Source: Betaproteobacteria bacterium
Lineage (GTDB): Bacteria; Pseudomonadota; Gammaproteobacteria; Burkholderiales; Usitatibacteraceae
Direction: 5' to 3'
Assembly: GCA_016791265.1 (NCBI GenBank)
Contig: JAEUMY010000019.1
Location: 1-47,900 of the forward strand
DNA length: 47,900 nucleotides
Shown: piece after piece, positions 16,493 to 25,566 of the stretch
Position numbering within the stretch: position 1 is the first letter of the stretch
Layout of the letters: every line of letters begins with the position of its first letter
Notes under the pieces: model-generated
Told to the model about the DNA's origin: nothing
What the model saw: only the letters and a program-made list of their open reading frames with translations
Database searches by the model: none
Translations under genes and position numbers: made by a program

Positions 16493-18523
16493 ATGAGCCT
16501 GCTCACGTTTCCCGACTCCCCCTACAAGCTGCACCAGCCGTTTCCGCCCGCGGGTGATCAACCGCAAGCCATTGAGAAGCTCGTGGAAGGCATCAACGAC
16601 GGGCTCGCGTTCCAGACTCTGCTGGGCGTGACGGGGTCGGGCAAGACCTACACCATGGCCAACGTCATCGCGCGGCTGGGGCGGCCGGCGCTGGTGATGG
16701 CGCCCAACAAGACGCTGGCGGCGCAGCTCTACGCCGAGTTCAAGGAGTTCTTCCCAGAGAACGCCGTCGAGTACTTCGTCTCGTACTACGACTATTACCA
16801 GCCTGAGGCCTACGTGCCATCGAAGGACTTGTTCATCGAGAAGGACTCGTCCATCAACGAGCACATCGAGCAGATGCGGCTGTCGGCCACCAAAACGCTG
16901 CTTGAGCGTCCTGACGCGGTGATCGTGGCGACGGTGTCCTGCATCTACGGCATCGGTGATCCGGGCGACTACTACGAAATGCGCATGCTGGTGCGCCCGG
17001 GCGACAAGGCGAATATTCGCGATCTGGTCACCCAGCTGACGGCGATGCAGTATCAGCGCAATGACATCGATTTTCGCCGGGGCACGTTTCGCGTGCGCGG
17101 CGACACACTGGACGTGTTTCCAGCGGAGAGCTCGGACGCGGCGTTGCGCATCGACATGTTCGACGACACCATCGACACGCTCACCCTGTTCGACCCGCTG
17201 ACCGGGCAGACGCTGCAAAAGGTGCCGCGCTACACCGTGTTCGCCAAGAGTCACTATGTCACCCCACGTCAGACCGTGCTGGGCGCCATCGAGGGCATCA
17301 AAGCGGAATTGCGCCAGCGGATCGAGCACTTCGCGGCGCAAAACAAGCTGCTCGAATTGCAGCGCATTCAGCAGCGCACCCAGTTTGACCTGGAGATGCT
17401 GAACGAGCTGGGGTTCTGCAAGGGCATCGAGAACTACTCGCGCCACCTTTCCGGCCGCGCGCCCGGCGAGCCGCCGCCGACACTCATCGACTACCTGCCC
17501 AAGAACGCGCTGATGATCATCGACGAGAGTCATGTCACCGTGCCCCAGATCGGCGGCATGTACAAGGGCGACCGGGCGCGCAAGGAGACGCTGGTGGACT
17601 TTGGCTTTCGTCTGCCTTCTGCCATGGACAACCGGCCGCTTCGATTTGACGAATTCGAGAAGCTGATGCGCCAGACCGTGTTCGTGTCCGCCACGCCGGC
17701 GGATTACGAGAAGGAACATCAAGGTCAGGTCGTCGAGCAGGTCGCGCGCCCGACCGGGCTGATCGACCCCATGCTGGAGATTCGCCCGGTGTCCACCCAG
17801 GTGGATGATCTGCTGTCGGAAATCAACAAGCGGGTGGAGGTGGAGGAGCGCGTGCTGGTCACGACGTTGACCAAGCGCATGGCCGAAGACCTCACCGACT
17901 ACCTGCATGAGCACGGCGTGAAGGTCCGCTATCTCCACTCCGACATCGACACGGTCGAAAGGGTGGAAATCATCCGCGACCTGCGCGCGGGCATGTTCGA
18001 TGTGCTGGTGGGCATCAACCTGCTGCGTGAGGGCTTGGACATCCCCGAGGTCTCGCTGGTCGCCATCCTCGATGCGGACAAGGAGGGCTTTCTGCGTGCG
18101 GAACGATCGCTCATCCAGACCATCGGCCGCGCGGCGCGCCACCTAAACGGCATGGCGATCCTCTATGCCGACAAGATCACCGACTCCATGCGCAGGGCCA
18201 TCGACGAAACCGAACGTCGTCGCGCCAAGCAGATCGCCTTCAACGCCGCGCACGGTATCGTGCCCAAAGGCGTGACGAAGCGGATCAAGGACTTGATCGA
18301 CGGGGTCTACAACATCGATGACAAACGCGCGGACAAATCCAAGCTGAAGAAGGCGGCGCAGGAAGCGGCGCAGTATGAGTTGCTGGGCCCCGACGACCTG
18401 GAGAAGCGCATCAGGAAGCTGGAGAAGGACATGCTAGACGCGGCGCGCAATCTCGAATTCGAGCGCGCGGCCAAGCTTCGCGATGAGCTGAAGCGCCTGC
18501 GCGAACAGCTACTGGCGCTCTGA
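16493..18523 (+). CDS. uvrB: UvrABC excinuclease subunit B
   Basis: 676 residues from ATG 16493, the usual length. Helicase-like damage-verification subunit that hands DNA to UvrC. Walker [14 protein letters not shown] is at about residue 40, the damage-probing beta-hairpin region [15 protein letters not shown] at about 95, and the DEAD-type box MIIDESH at about 340. The C-terminal UVR motif ([16 protein letters not shown]) pairs with the one in UvrC. An in-frame TTG at 16460 would add eleven residues; I prefer the ATG by family N-terminus. No Shine-Dalgarno is visible because the palindrome occupies that site. Another copy lies at 17009. Confidence 0.97.
   Translation: MSLLTFPDSPYKLHQPFPPAGDQPQAIEKLVEGINDGLAFQTLLGVTGSGKTYTMANVIARLGRPALVMAPNKTLAAQLYAEFKEFFPENAVEYFVSYYDYYQPEAYVPSKDLFIEKDSSINEHIEQMRLSATKTLLERPDAVIVATVSCIYGIGDPGDYYEMRMLVRPGDKANIRDLVTQLTAMQYQRNDIDFRRGTFRVRGDTLDVFPAESSDAALRIDMFDDTIDTLTLFDPLTGQTLQKVPRYTVFAKSHYVTPRQTVLGAIEGIKAELRQRIEHFAAQNKLLELQRIQQRTQFDLEMLNELGFCKGIENYSRHLSGRAPGEPPPTLIDYLPKNALMIIDESHVTVPQIGGMYKGDRARKETLVDFGFRLPSAMDNRPLRFDEFEKLMRQTVFVSATPADYEKEHQGQVVEQVARPTGLIDPMLEIRPVSTQVDDLLSEINKRVEVEERVLVTTLTKRMAEDLTDYLHEHGVKVRYLHSDIDTVERVEIIRDLRAGMFDVLVGINLLREGLDIPEVSLVAILDADKEGFLRAERSLIQTIGRAARHLNGMAILYADKITDSMRRAIDETERRRAKQIAFNAAHGIVPKGVTKRIKDLIDGVYNIDDKRADKSKLKKAAQEAAQYELLGPDDLEKRIRKLEKDMLDAARNLEFERAAKLRDELKRLREQLLAL
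17009..17020. repeat. Iterated palindrome copy 10
   Basis: Exact copy inside uvrB, Ala-Asn-Ile-Arg frame (KANIRDL). Confidence 0.95.
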
Positions 18524-18529
18524 AAACGG

Positions 18530-18564
18530 CGCGGCCGCGACACCGGCCTGATGTCGCGACCGCG
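18530..18564. terminator. GC-rich hairpin between convergent uvrB and the lipoprotein gene
   Basis: Arms 18530-18542 and 18552-18564 pair over 13 bases with one mismatch around a 9-base loop, seven bases after the uvrB stop. No T-run follows, so it may stabilise mRNA ends rather than terminate by itself. Confidence 0.5.
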
Positions 18565-18626
18565 CGGATGGAGCCATCAATCCGCCTGCGACCCGCCAGA
18601 CGGTTGATGAGCCGGGCGCCGGGTCG

Positions 18627-18860
18627 TCAGCCGCCGGGCTTCTGATTGGGGATGACAGACGAGCGGCTGGAGGCGTACTCCTCCGGGCTGATCGTCTTCA
18701 CTGGGCTTGTGGTGCCGCGTGGTGCGAGGCGCGAACCGGTCAGAGGCGTGGCGTCGGCTTGGGTGCCAGCGGCTGCCTTTTTCGCGTACTCGGTGTCAAC
18801 GCTGGCGCAGCCCGCCAGCAAGAATGCGCAGCCGAGAAAGGCCAAGTTCGTGATCTTCAT
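18627..18860 (-). CDS. Small putative lipoprotein
   Basis: 77 residues. ATG 18860 has GGA five bases upstream (AAAGGA then TGTCC); a second in-frame ATG two codons earlier (18866) is less well placed. The N-terminus MKITNLAFLG leads to the lipobox LAGC with Cys at residue 18, followed by Ala-Ser, so outer-membrane sorting is expected rather than Asp+2 retention. The mature part is short, hydrophilic and without a recognised domain (SVDTEYAKKAAAG, then TISPEEYASSR). Function unknown; it stands alone, divergent from the phosphatase gene. Confidence 0.75.
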   Translation of the reverse strand: MKITNLAFLGCAFLLAGCASVDTEYAKKAAAGTQADATPLTGSRLAPRGTTSPVKTISPEEYASSRSSVIPNQKPGG

Positions 18861-18940
18861 GGACATCCTTTCAGAAGTTGGGGATCGAAGCACGTAAGAT
18901 AGCAAATATTTCAGCCGTCTCAGACTTACTTCTGCTTGCC

Positions 18941-19447
18941 ATGACCCCAAATCCAGACATTCGTCCCACCAGCGTGCTGTTTGTTTGCATGGGCAATATC
19001 TGCCGTTCACCCACGGCGGAAGGCGTGTTCCGCCAGCACGTTCGCAAGCGCAATCTGATCGACCATTTCCTCGTCGACTCCGCCGGCACGCACGGCTATC
19101 ACAATGGCGCGCCACCGGATGATCGCAGCATCGCGCATGCCGCCAAGCGCGGCTATGACTTGTCGCAGCTTCGGGCGCGCCCGGTTTCGCCGGAGGATTT
19201 CGACCGCTTCGACTTCATTCTGGCCATGGACAACCAGAACCTGCGGCATCTGAAGGCGCTGACGCCGTCACGCTGCCAACACAAGCTCGAGCTGCTCCTT
19301 GACTACTGCGGCGACTACACGGGGCAGGAAGTGCCCGATCCGTACTATGGCGGCGCCCGGGATTTCGAGAAGGTGCTGGACCTGATCGAGTCTGGCTGTC
19401 ACAGCCTGCTCGAGTTCCTGGTGCAACGTAGAGCGAATATTCGCTGA
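18941..19447 (+). CDS. Low-molecular-weight protein-tyrosine phosphatase family protein
   Basis: 168 residues from ATG 18941; a TTG at 18878 would add an atypical 21 residues. The P-loop CMGNICRS at about residues 17-24 is the C-x5-R-S signature with nucleophilic Cys, and DPYYGG near residue 130 holds the general-acid Asp. Members dephosphorylate tyrosine residues, often on exopolysaccharide kinases, but no such kinase is here, so the substrate is unknown. The last four codons before TGA (Ala-Asn-Ile-Arg) are exactly a palindrome copy. Confidence 0.93.
   Translation: MTPNPDIRPTSVLFVCMGNICRSPTAEGVFRQHVRKRNLIDHFLVDSAGTHGYHNGAPPDDRSIAHAAKRGYDLSQLRARPVSPEDFDRFDFILAMDNQNLRHLKALTPSRCQHKLELLLDYCGDYTGQEVPDPYYGGARDFEKVLDLIESGCHSLLEFLVQRRANIR
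19433..19444. repeat. Iterated palindrome copy 11
   Basis: Exact copy forming the last four sense codons of the phosphatase; the TGA stop follows immediately. Confidence 0.95.
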
Positions 19448-19465
19448 TGGATCAGACGCGTCGCG

Positions 19466-20068
19466 CTACCAGCCGCCGGTGCGAAGCCAATCCTCGACCT
19501 GCCCGAGCCGGTCAGAACCCCAGAACGGTTCGCCGTCGACGATGAAGTAGGGCGAGCCGCAGACGCCTTTTGCGATGGCGGCGTCGACTTCGCGCTTCAG
19601 CCGTTCTTTGACGGCGGGATCGCCCAAGGCGGCGGCCAGGGCCGCCGTGTCCGCGCCAACACTTCCAGCGAGTTCAATCACCACATCCGCGGCGCTGATG
19701 TCGCGCCCCTCGCCGTAGAAGCGGACAAAGAGACTGCGCGCCAGCGCCTTCGCCTGCGCGGGCTCGCGATCATGCAGCCAGTAGAACGCCCTTGCCGCCG
19801 GCACGGTGGCGATGGGAAAAGGGGTTGGCATGACGAAGGGCACCTTGAGATAGCGTGCCGTGCGGGGAAAGTCTCGCACCACATACGCGCCTTTGAGAGG
19901 CTGGTTGACCAGCGGGCTGTTGCCGGAGTGCTGAAAGACGGGGCCGAGCAGAATCGGCCGCCAGTTCACTTCGCGGCCATGCCGCGCCGCAATGTCATCG
20001 ATGAACCAGGACGCGAGGTAACCGTAAGGCGAGGAGAAGTCGAAGTAGAAGTCAACAGGCGCTTTCAT
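19466..20068 (-). CDS. 2-hydroxychromene-2-carboxylate isomerase-like protein (DsbA/GST-kappa fold)
   Basis: 200 residues. ATG 20068 follows GAGGAG by about six bases on the minus strand. The N-terminus VDFYFDFSSPYGYLAS carries the glutathione-contacting serine of the family, and GVCGSPYFIVDGEPFWGSDRL near residues 165-185 matches the conserved C-terminal thioredoxin-fold motif. Characterised members isomerise 2-hydroxychromene-2-carboxylate in naphthalene catabolism using glutathione; no other aromatic-degradation genes are here, so the real substrate is open. It begins 25 bases after rne on the same strand and is probably co-transcribed. Confidence 0.9.
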   Translation of the reverse strand: MKAPVDFYFDFSSPYGYLASWFIDDIAARHGREVNWRPILLGPVFQHSGNSPLVNQPLKGAYVVRDFPRTARYLKVPFVMPTPFPIATVPAARAFYWLHDREPAQAKALARSLFVRFYGEGRDISAADVVIELAGSVGADTAALAAALGDPAVKERLKREVDAAIAKGVCGSPYFIVDGEPFWGSDRLGQVEDWLRTGGW

Positions 20069-20093
20069 CTTCTCGTCTCCTCGCATGCATCGC

Positions 20094-22907
20094 TCAAGGT
20101 TGTGGGGGCGTGTCCGGCTTTTGGGTTTCGACAAACACCAGCGGTTCGCTGCTGACCGCCTGCCGGCGACGCGGGCGCGGTGTGCTGCGGCGCGCGGGTT
20201 CCGGCTGGACCAATACCGGCGGACTGGCATCCACGCGAGTCTCGACCGCCATCAGCGGCTCGGACGGGGCGTCGGTCGTCGTGTACTTGCGGCGCAATCG
20301 CGGCTCGGCGCGCAGTGGCGCGGTATCCGGAATCTGGTCGATCATCGCGCCAACCAAAGTGGAACCGAAACTCTGCGCGACTGGTGCCACGGCTGTCGCC
20401 ACAGGCGCGGGAACGATAGTGTCAGGCTGCACATGAACGGGAGCCGTGATGGCAACCGCGCCGACTTCCGGCGCCGATTGCGGGATGGACGGCTCAAGGG
20501 CGCTGACGCTCTCGGCCGGTGCGACGTCCGCGACAGCCGATTCCGCCGGTGCGGCATCTGCTGACGGCAAAGGCGGTGGCGTCTCCCAGGCCGGTGCGGG
20601 TGGAAGCGATGCACTGTCGTGTTCGGTGACGGGTGCTTGCATAAGCGGCGCGAGGGGCGGCGTTGAGCTGGAGCTGGCTTCTTGCGACTCACCGACGGGC
20701 TGCGCGTCCATCACCTGGCCCACAGCGCGCTCGTCGCGTTCGCCGCGCTCGGCACGGTCGCGGCCGCCGCGACCACGACGACGGCGGCCCCGTCCCTCGC
20801 GGCCCTCTCCATCCGGCGTCTCGGCGGGCTTCGCCTCCAGCGCCGGCTTGTTTTGCGGCTTCGACTTCTGTGGCGCCTGGGCGCTTTGCATCGGGTTGTT
20901 CGACGCGGACGCGTTCTGTTGCGCGCCGCCTTGCGCGGCGCCGTCGGCGCGCGACTGATCGCGCCGAACGCGATCCTCACGTTGGCGGCCACCGCCACGT
21001 TCTTGGCGATCTCCGCCACCGCGTTCCTGACGCTCGCCGCGCTCTGACTTTTCGCCGCGGTCGCGTCCCCCGCGAGCGCCGCGGTCGTCACGTTTGCGGT
21101 CCCGGCGGCCGTCTCGCTCTTCATTGCCGCGGCGTTCGACCTTGGCGGGTTGAGAGGTCGCGACTGGTGCCGGCTCGGCACTGAAGAACGACATGAAGCG
21201 ACGCCACAAGCTCGGGCTGGGCGTGGCCAGGCTTTGGGTGGTTTGCGGGGCCGCAACGGGCTTCCGCAGGTCGGTTTCCGCCACCACTGGCGCGGGCTGC
21301 GCGGGGGTGATGCCTTTCACGACCGGCTCGGGCTTCGCGGGCCGGCTGTCCGGCACGGCGCTCGGCACGGCGACCTTCAGTTCCTGCACTGGCTTATTCA
21401 CCAGCTCATAGCTTGGCGTGGTGCTGTCGAGTTTTTCCGAGTCGTGGCGCAGACGCTCGACTTCATAGTTGGGCGTCGTGAGGTGAACATTCGGGATCAG
21501 CACAACATCCACACGGAATCGCGTTTCGATCTTGTGGATGTCCTCGCGTTTCTCGTTCAGGAGGAACGTGGCGACATCGACGGGCACCTGCGCATGCACG
21601 GCGGCCGTGTTGTCCTTCATCGCTTCTTCTTGAAGGATGCGGAGAATATGCAGGGCGGATGAAGAGGTATCGCGGATGTGGCCCGTTCCGCCGCAACGCG
21701 GGCAGGGAATGTTGGATTCGGAGAGCGCGGGCTGCAGGCGCTGACGTGACAGTTCCAGAAGGCCGAAGCGGGAAATCTTGCCGGTCTGCACGCGGGCGCG
21801 ATCGTAGCGCAGGGCGTCGCGAAGCCGGTTTTCCACCTCGCGCTGGTTCTTGGCCGACTCCATGTCGATGAAGTCGATGACCACGAGGCCACCCAGATCG
21901 CGCAGGCGCAATTGCCGGGCGATTTCATCGGCGGCTTCGAGGTTGGTGCGGGTCGCGGTTTCTTCGATGTCGTGGCCCTTGGTGGCGCGTGCCGAGTTGA
22001 CATCGATGGAGACGAGCGCCTCGGTGTGGTCGATGACGATCGCGCCGCCGGAAGGCAGGGTCACGTCACGGCGATAGGCCGTCTCGATCTGGTGTTCGAT
22101 CTGAAAGCGCGAGAAGAGCGGCACGTCATCTCGGTAGAGCTTCACCTTGTTCACGTTGGCCGGCATCACCGTGGACATGAATGACTGCGCTTGCTCGAAA
22201 ATGTCCTGGGTGTCGACCAGGATTTCACCAATGTCGGGCTGGAAGAGATCGCGAATGGCACGAACCACCAGACTGGACTCGAGATAGATCAGCTCAGGCG
22301 CCTTCACTTCCTTGCCGGCGCTCTCGATGGCATCCCAGAGCTGCAACAGGTAGTTCATGTCCCAGCGCAACTCCTCCACCGTGCGGCCGATGCCGGCCGT
22401 GCGGGCGATGAGCGACATGCCGTCGGGAATTTCCAACTGGTCCATGATTTCGCGAAGCTCGGCACGGTCATCGCCTTCCACCCTGCGCGAAACACCGCCG
22501 CCGCGCGGATTGTTGGGCATCAGAACAAGGTATCTACCCGCGAGCGAAATGTAGGTGGTCAGCGCAGCGCCCTTGTTGCCGCGCTCGTCCTTTTCCACCT
22601 GGACCAGGATTTCCTGACCGACGCGCAGACTTTGCGCGATCTTGGAGCGCGAACCCTCGCCATCTTCGTTGACGATGTAGTTGCGGGCGATTTCCTTGAA
22701 CGGCAGGAATCCGTGGCGCTCCGCGCCGTAGTCCAGAAACACCGCTTCCAGGCTGGGCTCGATCCGGGTGATGGTGCCCTTGTAGATGTTGCTTTTGCGT
22801 TGCTCTTGGCCAGCGTGCTCGATATCGAGATCGATGAGCTTCTGGCCGTCGACGATGGCGACCCGGAGCTCTTCAGCCTGGGTCGCATTGAACAGCATGC
22901 GTTTCAT
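20094..22907 (-). CDS. rne: Ribonuclease E
   Basis: 937 residues from ATG 22907 ([21 protein letters not shown]). Essential endoribonuclease for mRNA decay and rRNA/tRNA processing, membrane-associated scaffold of the degradosome. The S1 domain is near residues 38-125, the catalytic DNase I-like domain contains [10 protein letters not shown] and LVVIDFIDM with the metal-binding aspartates, and the Zn-link CPRCGGTGH is near residue 405. The C-terminal 430 residues are low-complexity: first Arg/Asp/Glu/Gly-rich (RNA-binding), then Ala/Pro-rich, ending in an Arg cluster. Its length and tail favour RNase E over RNase G. A long leader upstream suggests autoregulation as in E. coli. Confidence 0.96.
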   Translation of the reverse strand: MKRMLFNATQAEELRVAIVDGQKLIDLDIEHAGQEQRKSNIYKGTITRIEPSLEAVFLDYGAERHGFLPFKEIARNYIVNEDGEGSRSKIAQSLRVGQEILVQVEKDERGNKGAALTTYISLAGRYLVLMPNNPRGGGVSRRVEGDDRAELREIMDQLEIPDGMSLIARTAGIGRTVEELRWDMNYLLQLWDAIESAGKEVKAPELIYLESSLVVRAIRDLFQPDIGEILVDTQDIFEQAQSFMSTVMPANVNKVKLYRDDVPLFSRFQIEHQIETAYRRDVTLPSGGAIVIDHTEALVSIDVNSARATKGHDIEETATRTNLEAADEIARQLRLRDLGGLVVIDFIDMESAKNQREVENRLRDALRYDRARVQTGKISRFGLLELSRQRLQPALSESNIPCPRCGGTGHIRDTSSSALHILRILQEEAMKDNTAAVHAQVPVDVATFLLNEKREDIHKIETRFRVDVVLIPNVHLTTPNYEVERLRHDSEKLDSTTPSYELVNKPVQELKVAVPSAVPDSRPAKPEPVVKGITPAQPAPVVAETDLRKPVAAPQTTQSLATPSPSLWRRFMSFFSAEPAPVATSQPAKVERRGNEERDGRRDRKRDDRGARGGRDRGEKSERGERQERGGGDRQERGGGRQREDRVRRDQSRADGAAQGGAQQNASASNNPMQSAQAPQKSKPQNKPALEAKPAETPDGEGREGRGRRRRGRGGRDRAERGERDERAVGQVMDAQPVGESQEASSSSTPPLAPLMQAPVTEHDSASLPPAPAWETPPPLPSADAAPAESAVADVAPAESVSALEPSIPQSAPEVGAVAITAPVHVQPDTIVPAPVATAVAPVAQSFGSTLVGAMIDQIPDTAPLRAEPRLRRKYTTTDAPSEPLMAVETRVDASPPVLVQPEPARRSTPRPRRRQAVSSEPLVFVETQKPDTPPQP

Positions 22908-22985
22908 GATTGTATCTTTCCCGCAGGACGCAACGTCCGTTCCATGCCAACAAGGCACAAGGACGGCGCGGGAAGGGCGGATGAT

Positions 22986-23009
22986 GCCGTGGCGACCTCG
23001 TGCCACGGC
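22986..23009 (-). promoter_or_regulatory. Perfect 8-bp stem-loop in the presumed rne leader
   Basis: GCCGTGGC at 22986-22993 and GCCACGGC at 23002-23009 flank an 8-base loop, about 80 bases upstream of the rne ATG. Confidence 0.4.
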
Positions 23010-23133
23010 GATGCGTGGCTCAGGTGCTGCGGTCGGACAAGCGGATCTGCGTTGTACTGACGTGGTTCACGAGAGTTTGCGGCCTTGCTTTCGCGGAGCC
23101 TTGTTGGCCCCGTCGGGTTGTATCATCCAAATC

Positions 23134-23156
23134 GCTGCCCCGAATTTCGGAGCAGC
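23134..23156 (-). promoter_or_regulatory. Stem-loop with strand-specific G-U pair in the presumed rne leader
   Basis: Arms 23134-23142 and 23148-23156 enclose a 5-base loop. Read on the minus strand all nine pairs form, one as G-U; read on the plus strand that pair is an A-C mismatch. This favours a structured RNA transcribed towards rne. Confidence 0.45.
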
Positions 23157-23264
23157 CAAAACCTTCCGGTGTTGCGGACTGCGACTTCATGGGTGCCCCT
23201 ACTCGATGCCGGCGAGTGGCTTAACCGGTCGTCTCCGCAGGCTCGTCCAGGAAGCGCTGACAAT

Positions 23265-23276
23265 GCGAATATTCGC
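23265..23276. repeat. Iterated palindrome copy 12
   Basis: Exact copy in the rne/rluC gap, with the extended T-core-A form; if transcribed it lies in the rne leader. Confidence 0.95.
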
Positions 23277-23505
23277 ACTGAAGGGTACGGGCGATGTATT
23301 TGCAGGCAATGGAAAAGCCTGGTAATCGCGCTGACCCCGCTTCGAGGTTGAACTGCGGTGATTGAAAGGCTTTCTTGAACGGGTTGGGCGCTCGCGGCCG
23401 GTCACTCTCGACAGCGGACCTGCGGGCCACCGATTCGATTCGCCGTGGCAATTGCGTGCAAACACGTGCGAATATTCGGAGAAGCTTTCAAATCAACGAG
23501 TTGCC

Positions 23506-23534
23506 AGTATATCCTAGCGGCCTGTCCGGGGCAA
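23506..23534 (-). promoter_or_regulatory. Candidate sigma-70 promoter for rne
   Basis: On the minus strand TTGCCC (23529-23534) and TATACT (23506-23511) are 17 bases apart. It would give an rne leader of nearly 600 bases. The same AT-rich patch could also serve rluC on the plus strand (TATATC at 23508-23513). Confidence 0.45.
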
Positions 23535-23568
23535 TCCAGCGTCGGGCCTGAGTCGCATCGAGCCGTTC

Positions 23569-24558
23569 TTGAACAAATCCCCCGCCAGCCGCTCGTCAAC
23601 CGCCGCCCAAGTCCGGCTGGTGACCATTGATCCCGAAGAAGCGGGACAGCGCATCGACAACTACCTGTTGCGCGAGTTGAAGGGTGTGCCCAAGAGTCAT
23701 GTGTACCGCATCCTGCGCTCTGGGGAGGTGCGGGTGAATAGTGGCCGAATCGACGCCGCCTATCGGCTCGCAGGTGGAGACGTGGTGCGCATTCCGCCGG
23801 TGCGCGTGGCGGATCGAGGTGCGGCCGCGCGCGTGCGCATTCCCGAAGGCACGACCTTGAAACCGCACATTCTGTTCGAGGACGATGCCCTCATCGCGCT
23901 GGCCAAGCCAGCCGGCCTCGCTGTGCATGGTGGCAGCGGCGTCAGCCTGGGTGTCATCGAGCTCTTGCGACGCGAATATTCGCAATTGAAATTTCTGGAA
24001 CTGGTTCACCGGCTGGATCGCGAGACGTCCGGCATCCTGCTTGTCGCCAAGAAGCGCTCGGCACTGACGGGGCTGCACGCGGCGCTCCGCGACGGCAAGA
24101 TGGAAAAGCACTATTTCGCCTTGGCCGAAGGCCGCTGGCGCGGCGGCCGGCGGCATGTGAGGGTGTCGCTACGCAAGTACCTGACCGAAGGCGGGGAGCG
24201 GCGTGTATCCGCGGATGCCGATGGCCAGGAAGCCCATTCCATCTTCACGCCGCAACGGCAATTCAAGGATGCGGTCCTGCTCGACGCGGAGATTCGCACC
24301 GGACGGACGCACCAGATTCGCGTGCATCTGGCGCACGAAGGCCACGCCATCCTGGGTGATTCCAAGTATGGCGACTTCGCCCGCAATCGCGAGGCCGCGA
24401 AGCGTGGGCTCAAGCGCATGTTTCTTCACGCGCACTCGCTCGCTTTCACGCACCCGCTGTCCGGCGAGCAGATCGCATTGCGGTGTCCCTTGCCCGCCGA
24501 CTTGGCCGTGTTTCTCACCGTGCTGGAACAGCAGGAGACGGCCAGTGCGGCGGTTTGA
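23569..24558 (+). CDS. rluC: 23S rRNA pseudouridine synthase, RluC/RluD family
   Basis: 329 residues from a TTG start at 23569. Converts specific uridines of 23S rRNA to pseudouridine. An N-terminal S4 RNA-binding domain is at about residues 22-75 (GQRIDNYLLRELKGVPKSHVY). The catalytic motif HRLDRETSG with nucleophilic Asp is near residue 148, and RTGRTHQIRVHLAH near 245 is the second family motif. Position next to and divergent from rne is the typical place for rluC. A palindrome copy gives Glu-Tyr-Ser just before the catalytic motif. Confidence 0.93.
   Translation: MNKSPASRSSTAAQVRLVTIDPEEAGQRIDNYLLRELKGVPKSHVYRILRSGEVRVNSGRIDAAYRLAGGDVVRIPPVRVADRGAAARVRIPEGTTLKPHILFEDDALIALAKPAGLAVHGGSGVSLGVIELLRREYSQLKFLELVHRLDRETSGILLVAKKRSALTGLHAALRDGKMEKHYFALAEGRWRGGRRHVRVSLRKYLTEGGERRVSADADGQEAHSIFTPQRQFKDAVLLDAEIRTGRTHQIRVHLAHEGHAILGDSKYGDFARNREAAKRGLKRMFLHAHSLAFTHPLSGEQIALRCPLPADLAVFLTVLEQQETASAAV
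23972..23983. repeat. Iterated palindrome copy 13
   Basis: Exact copy inside rluC, Glu-Tyr-Ser frame, about 11 codons before the catalytic HRLDR motif. Confidence 0.95.
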
Positions 24559-25198
24559 TCTCCTGGTCTTCGACTGGGATGGGACTTTGATGGACTCAAC
24601 CGGTCTGATCGCGCTCTGCATTCGCCAGGCGGCGCGCGATCTCGCGTTGCCTGAGCCGGACGACCTTGCTGCCAAGCATGTCATCGGACTGGGATTGCAC
24701 GATGCGACCGCCCGTCTCTTTCCGCGATGCACCGAAGCGGCGCGTCTTGAATTCGCCTTGCGGTTCCGCCATCACTACGTTGCGCGCGATCACGAGGCGC
24801 CGCTGTACAAAGGCGTCGCCCCGATGCTGGCCGCGTTGAGCCGCGATGATCGATTCATGGCAATCGCCACCGGCAAGCCTCGCGCCGGACTGGATCGCTC
24901 GCTCACGCACACCGGCATCAAGTCCTACTTCGATTTCACCCGCTGCGCGGACGAAGGTTTTCCCAAGCCGCATCCCGACATGCTCGAGCGCCTGATGGAT
25001 TTCTGCGCGGTCGAAAAGGAAAGCGTGTTGATGATCGGCGACTCGACGCATGATCTGGAGCTCGCTCAGAACGCTGGCGTGCAGGCGGTGGCCGTGAGCT
25101 ACGGCGCGCATCCCGTCGATCAATTGGCGGCGCGAGCGCCGCTGGCAATCGTCAATTCCGTCGGAGAGCTTGAACAATGGCTGATCACGAACGCATAG
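24545..25198 (+). CDS. HAD-superfamily (subfamily IA) phosphatase, Gph-like
   Basis: 217 residues from a GTG at 24545 that overlaps the end of rluC by 14 bases, implying translational coupling. Motif I is DWDGTLMDS (two catalytic aspartates), motif II IATGKPR, and motif III/IV FPKPHPD then MIGDSTHDLELA. The small helical cap between motifs fits phosphoglycolate phosphatase-like enzymes. The substrate is not evident from sequence. It overlaps the Rieske gene by 22 bases. Confidence 0.9.
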   Translation: MRRFDLLVFDWDGTLMDSTGLIALCIRQAARDLALPEPDDLAAKHVIGLGLHDATARLFPRCTEAARLEFALRFRHHYVARDHEAPLYKGVAPMLAALSRDDRFMAIATGKPRAGLDRSLTHTGIKSYFDFTRCADEGFPKPHPDMLERLMDFCAVEKESVLMIGDSTHDLELAQNAGVQAVAVSYGAHPVDQLAARAPLAIVNSVGELEQWLITNA

Positions 25199-25545
25199 TG
25201 TGCGAATCCGCCGCGCTGGTCGAAGGTGGACGGGGCATGCGCTTCGACGTGCCGGGCCAGGATCGTGTCGTGCCCTGTTTTGCGATCCGCTTCGATGGCG
25301 AGGTGGTTGCGTATGTCAATAGTTGCCCGCATCGCGGCACGGAACTCGACTGGCAGCATGGGGAGTTCTTCGATGAATCTGGTCTATACTTGATTTGCGC
25401 GACACACGGTGCGGCATTCGATCCTGCCAGCGGAGAATGCGTCTCCGGACCGTGCGCGGGGGAGCGCCTGTTCCGCATCGGGATTCGGGAAGAACACGGG
25501 CGCGTAGTGCTTGAATCAGACACCGGGGCGGCCCAGTCTTCCTGA
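25177..25545 (+). CDS. Rieske [2Fe-2S] ferredoxin-like protein
   Basis: 122 residues, ATG start inside the end of the HAD gene. The cluster ligands are visible as CPHRGTELDW and CATHGAAFD (Cys-x-His and Cys-x2-His), 20 residues apart, followed by a second Cys pair in GECVSGPCAG. No signal peptide, so a soluble cytoplasmic electron carrier or redox sensor. Its partner is unknown; the rluC-HAD-Rieske arrangement recurs in betaproteobacteria by my recollection. Confidence 0.92.
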   Translation: MADHERIVCESAALVEGGRGMRFDVPGQDRVVPCFAIRFDGEVVAYVNSCPHRGTELDWQHGEFFDESGLYLICATHGAAFDPASGECVSGPCAGERLFRIGIREEHGRVVLESDTGAAQSS

Positions 25546-25566
25546 GGTCCACCCAAGACGGCGCCC

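Larger units (their letters stand above)
22908..23568. other. Divergent 661-base rne/rluC intergenic region
   Basis: No convincing open frame. It contains a candidate minus-strand promoter (23506-23534), one exact palindrome (23265-23276), one single-mismatch copy (23468-23479), and stems that would lie in the rne leader: GGACG/CGTCC at 22926-22938, GCCGTGGC/GCCACGGC at 22986-23009, and a 9-bp stem at 23134-23156. Several in-frame fragments on both strands are short and lack family features. Confidence 0.6.

Noticed and set aside
16445..18142. 565-codon minus-strand frame across uvrB, and similar long frames at 10457-12103 and 12140-13276 opposite the seven-PAS gene
   Set aside because: All are antisense shadows of strongly supported genes, with no domains or ribosome-binding sites of their own.
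23000..23351. Small open frames in the rne/rluC gap as genes
   Set aside because: They overlap one another in different frames, lack ribosome-binding sites, and no domain is recognised.
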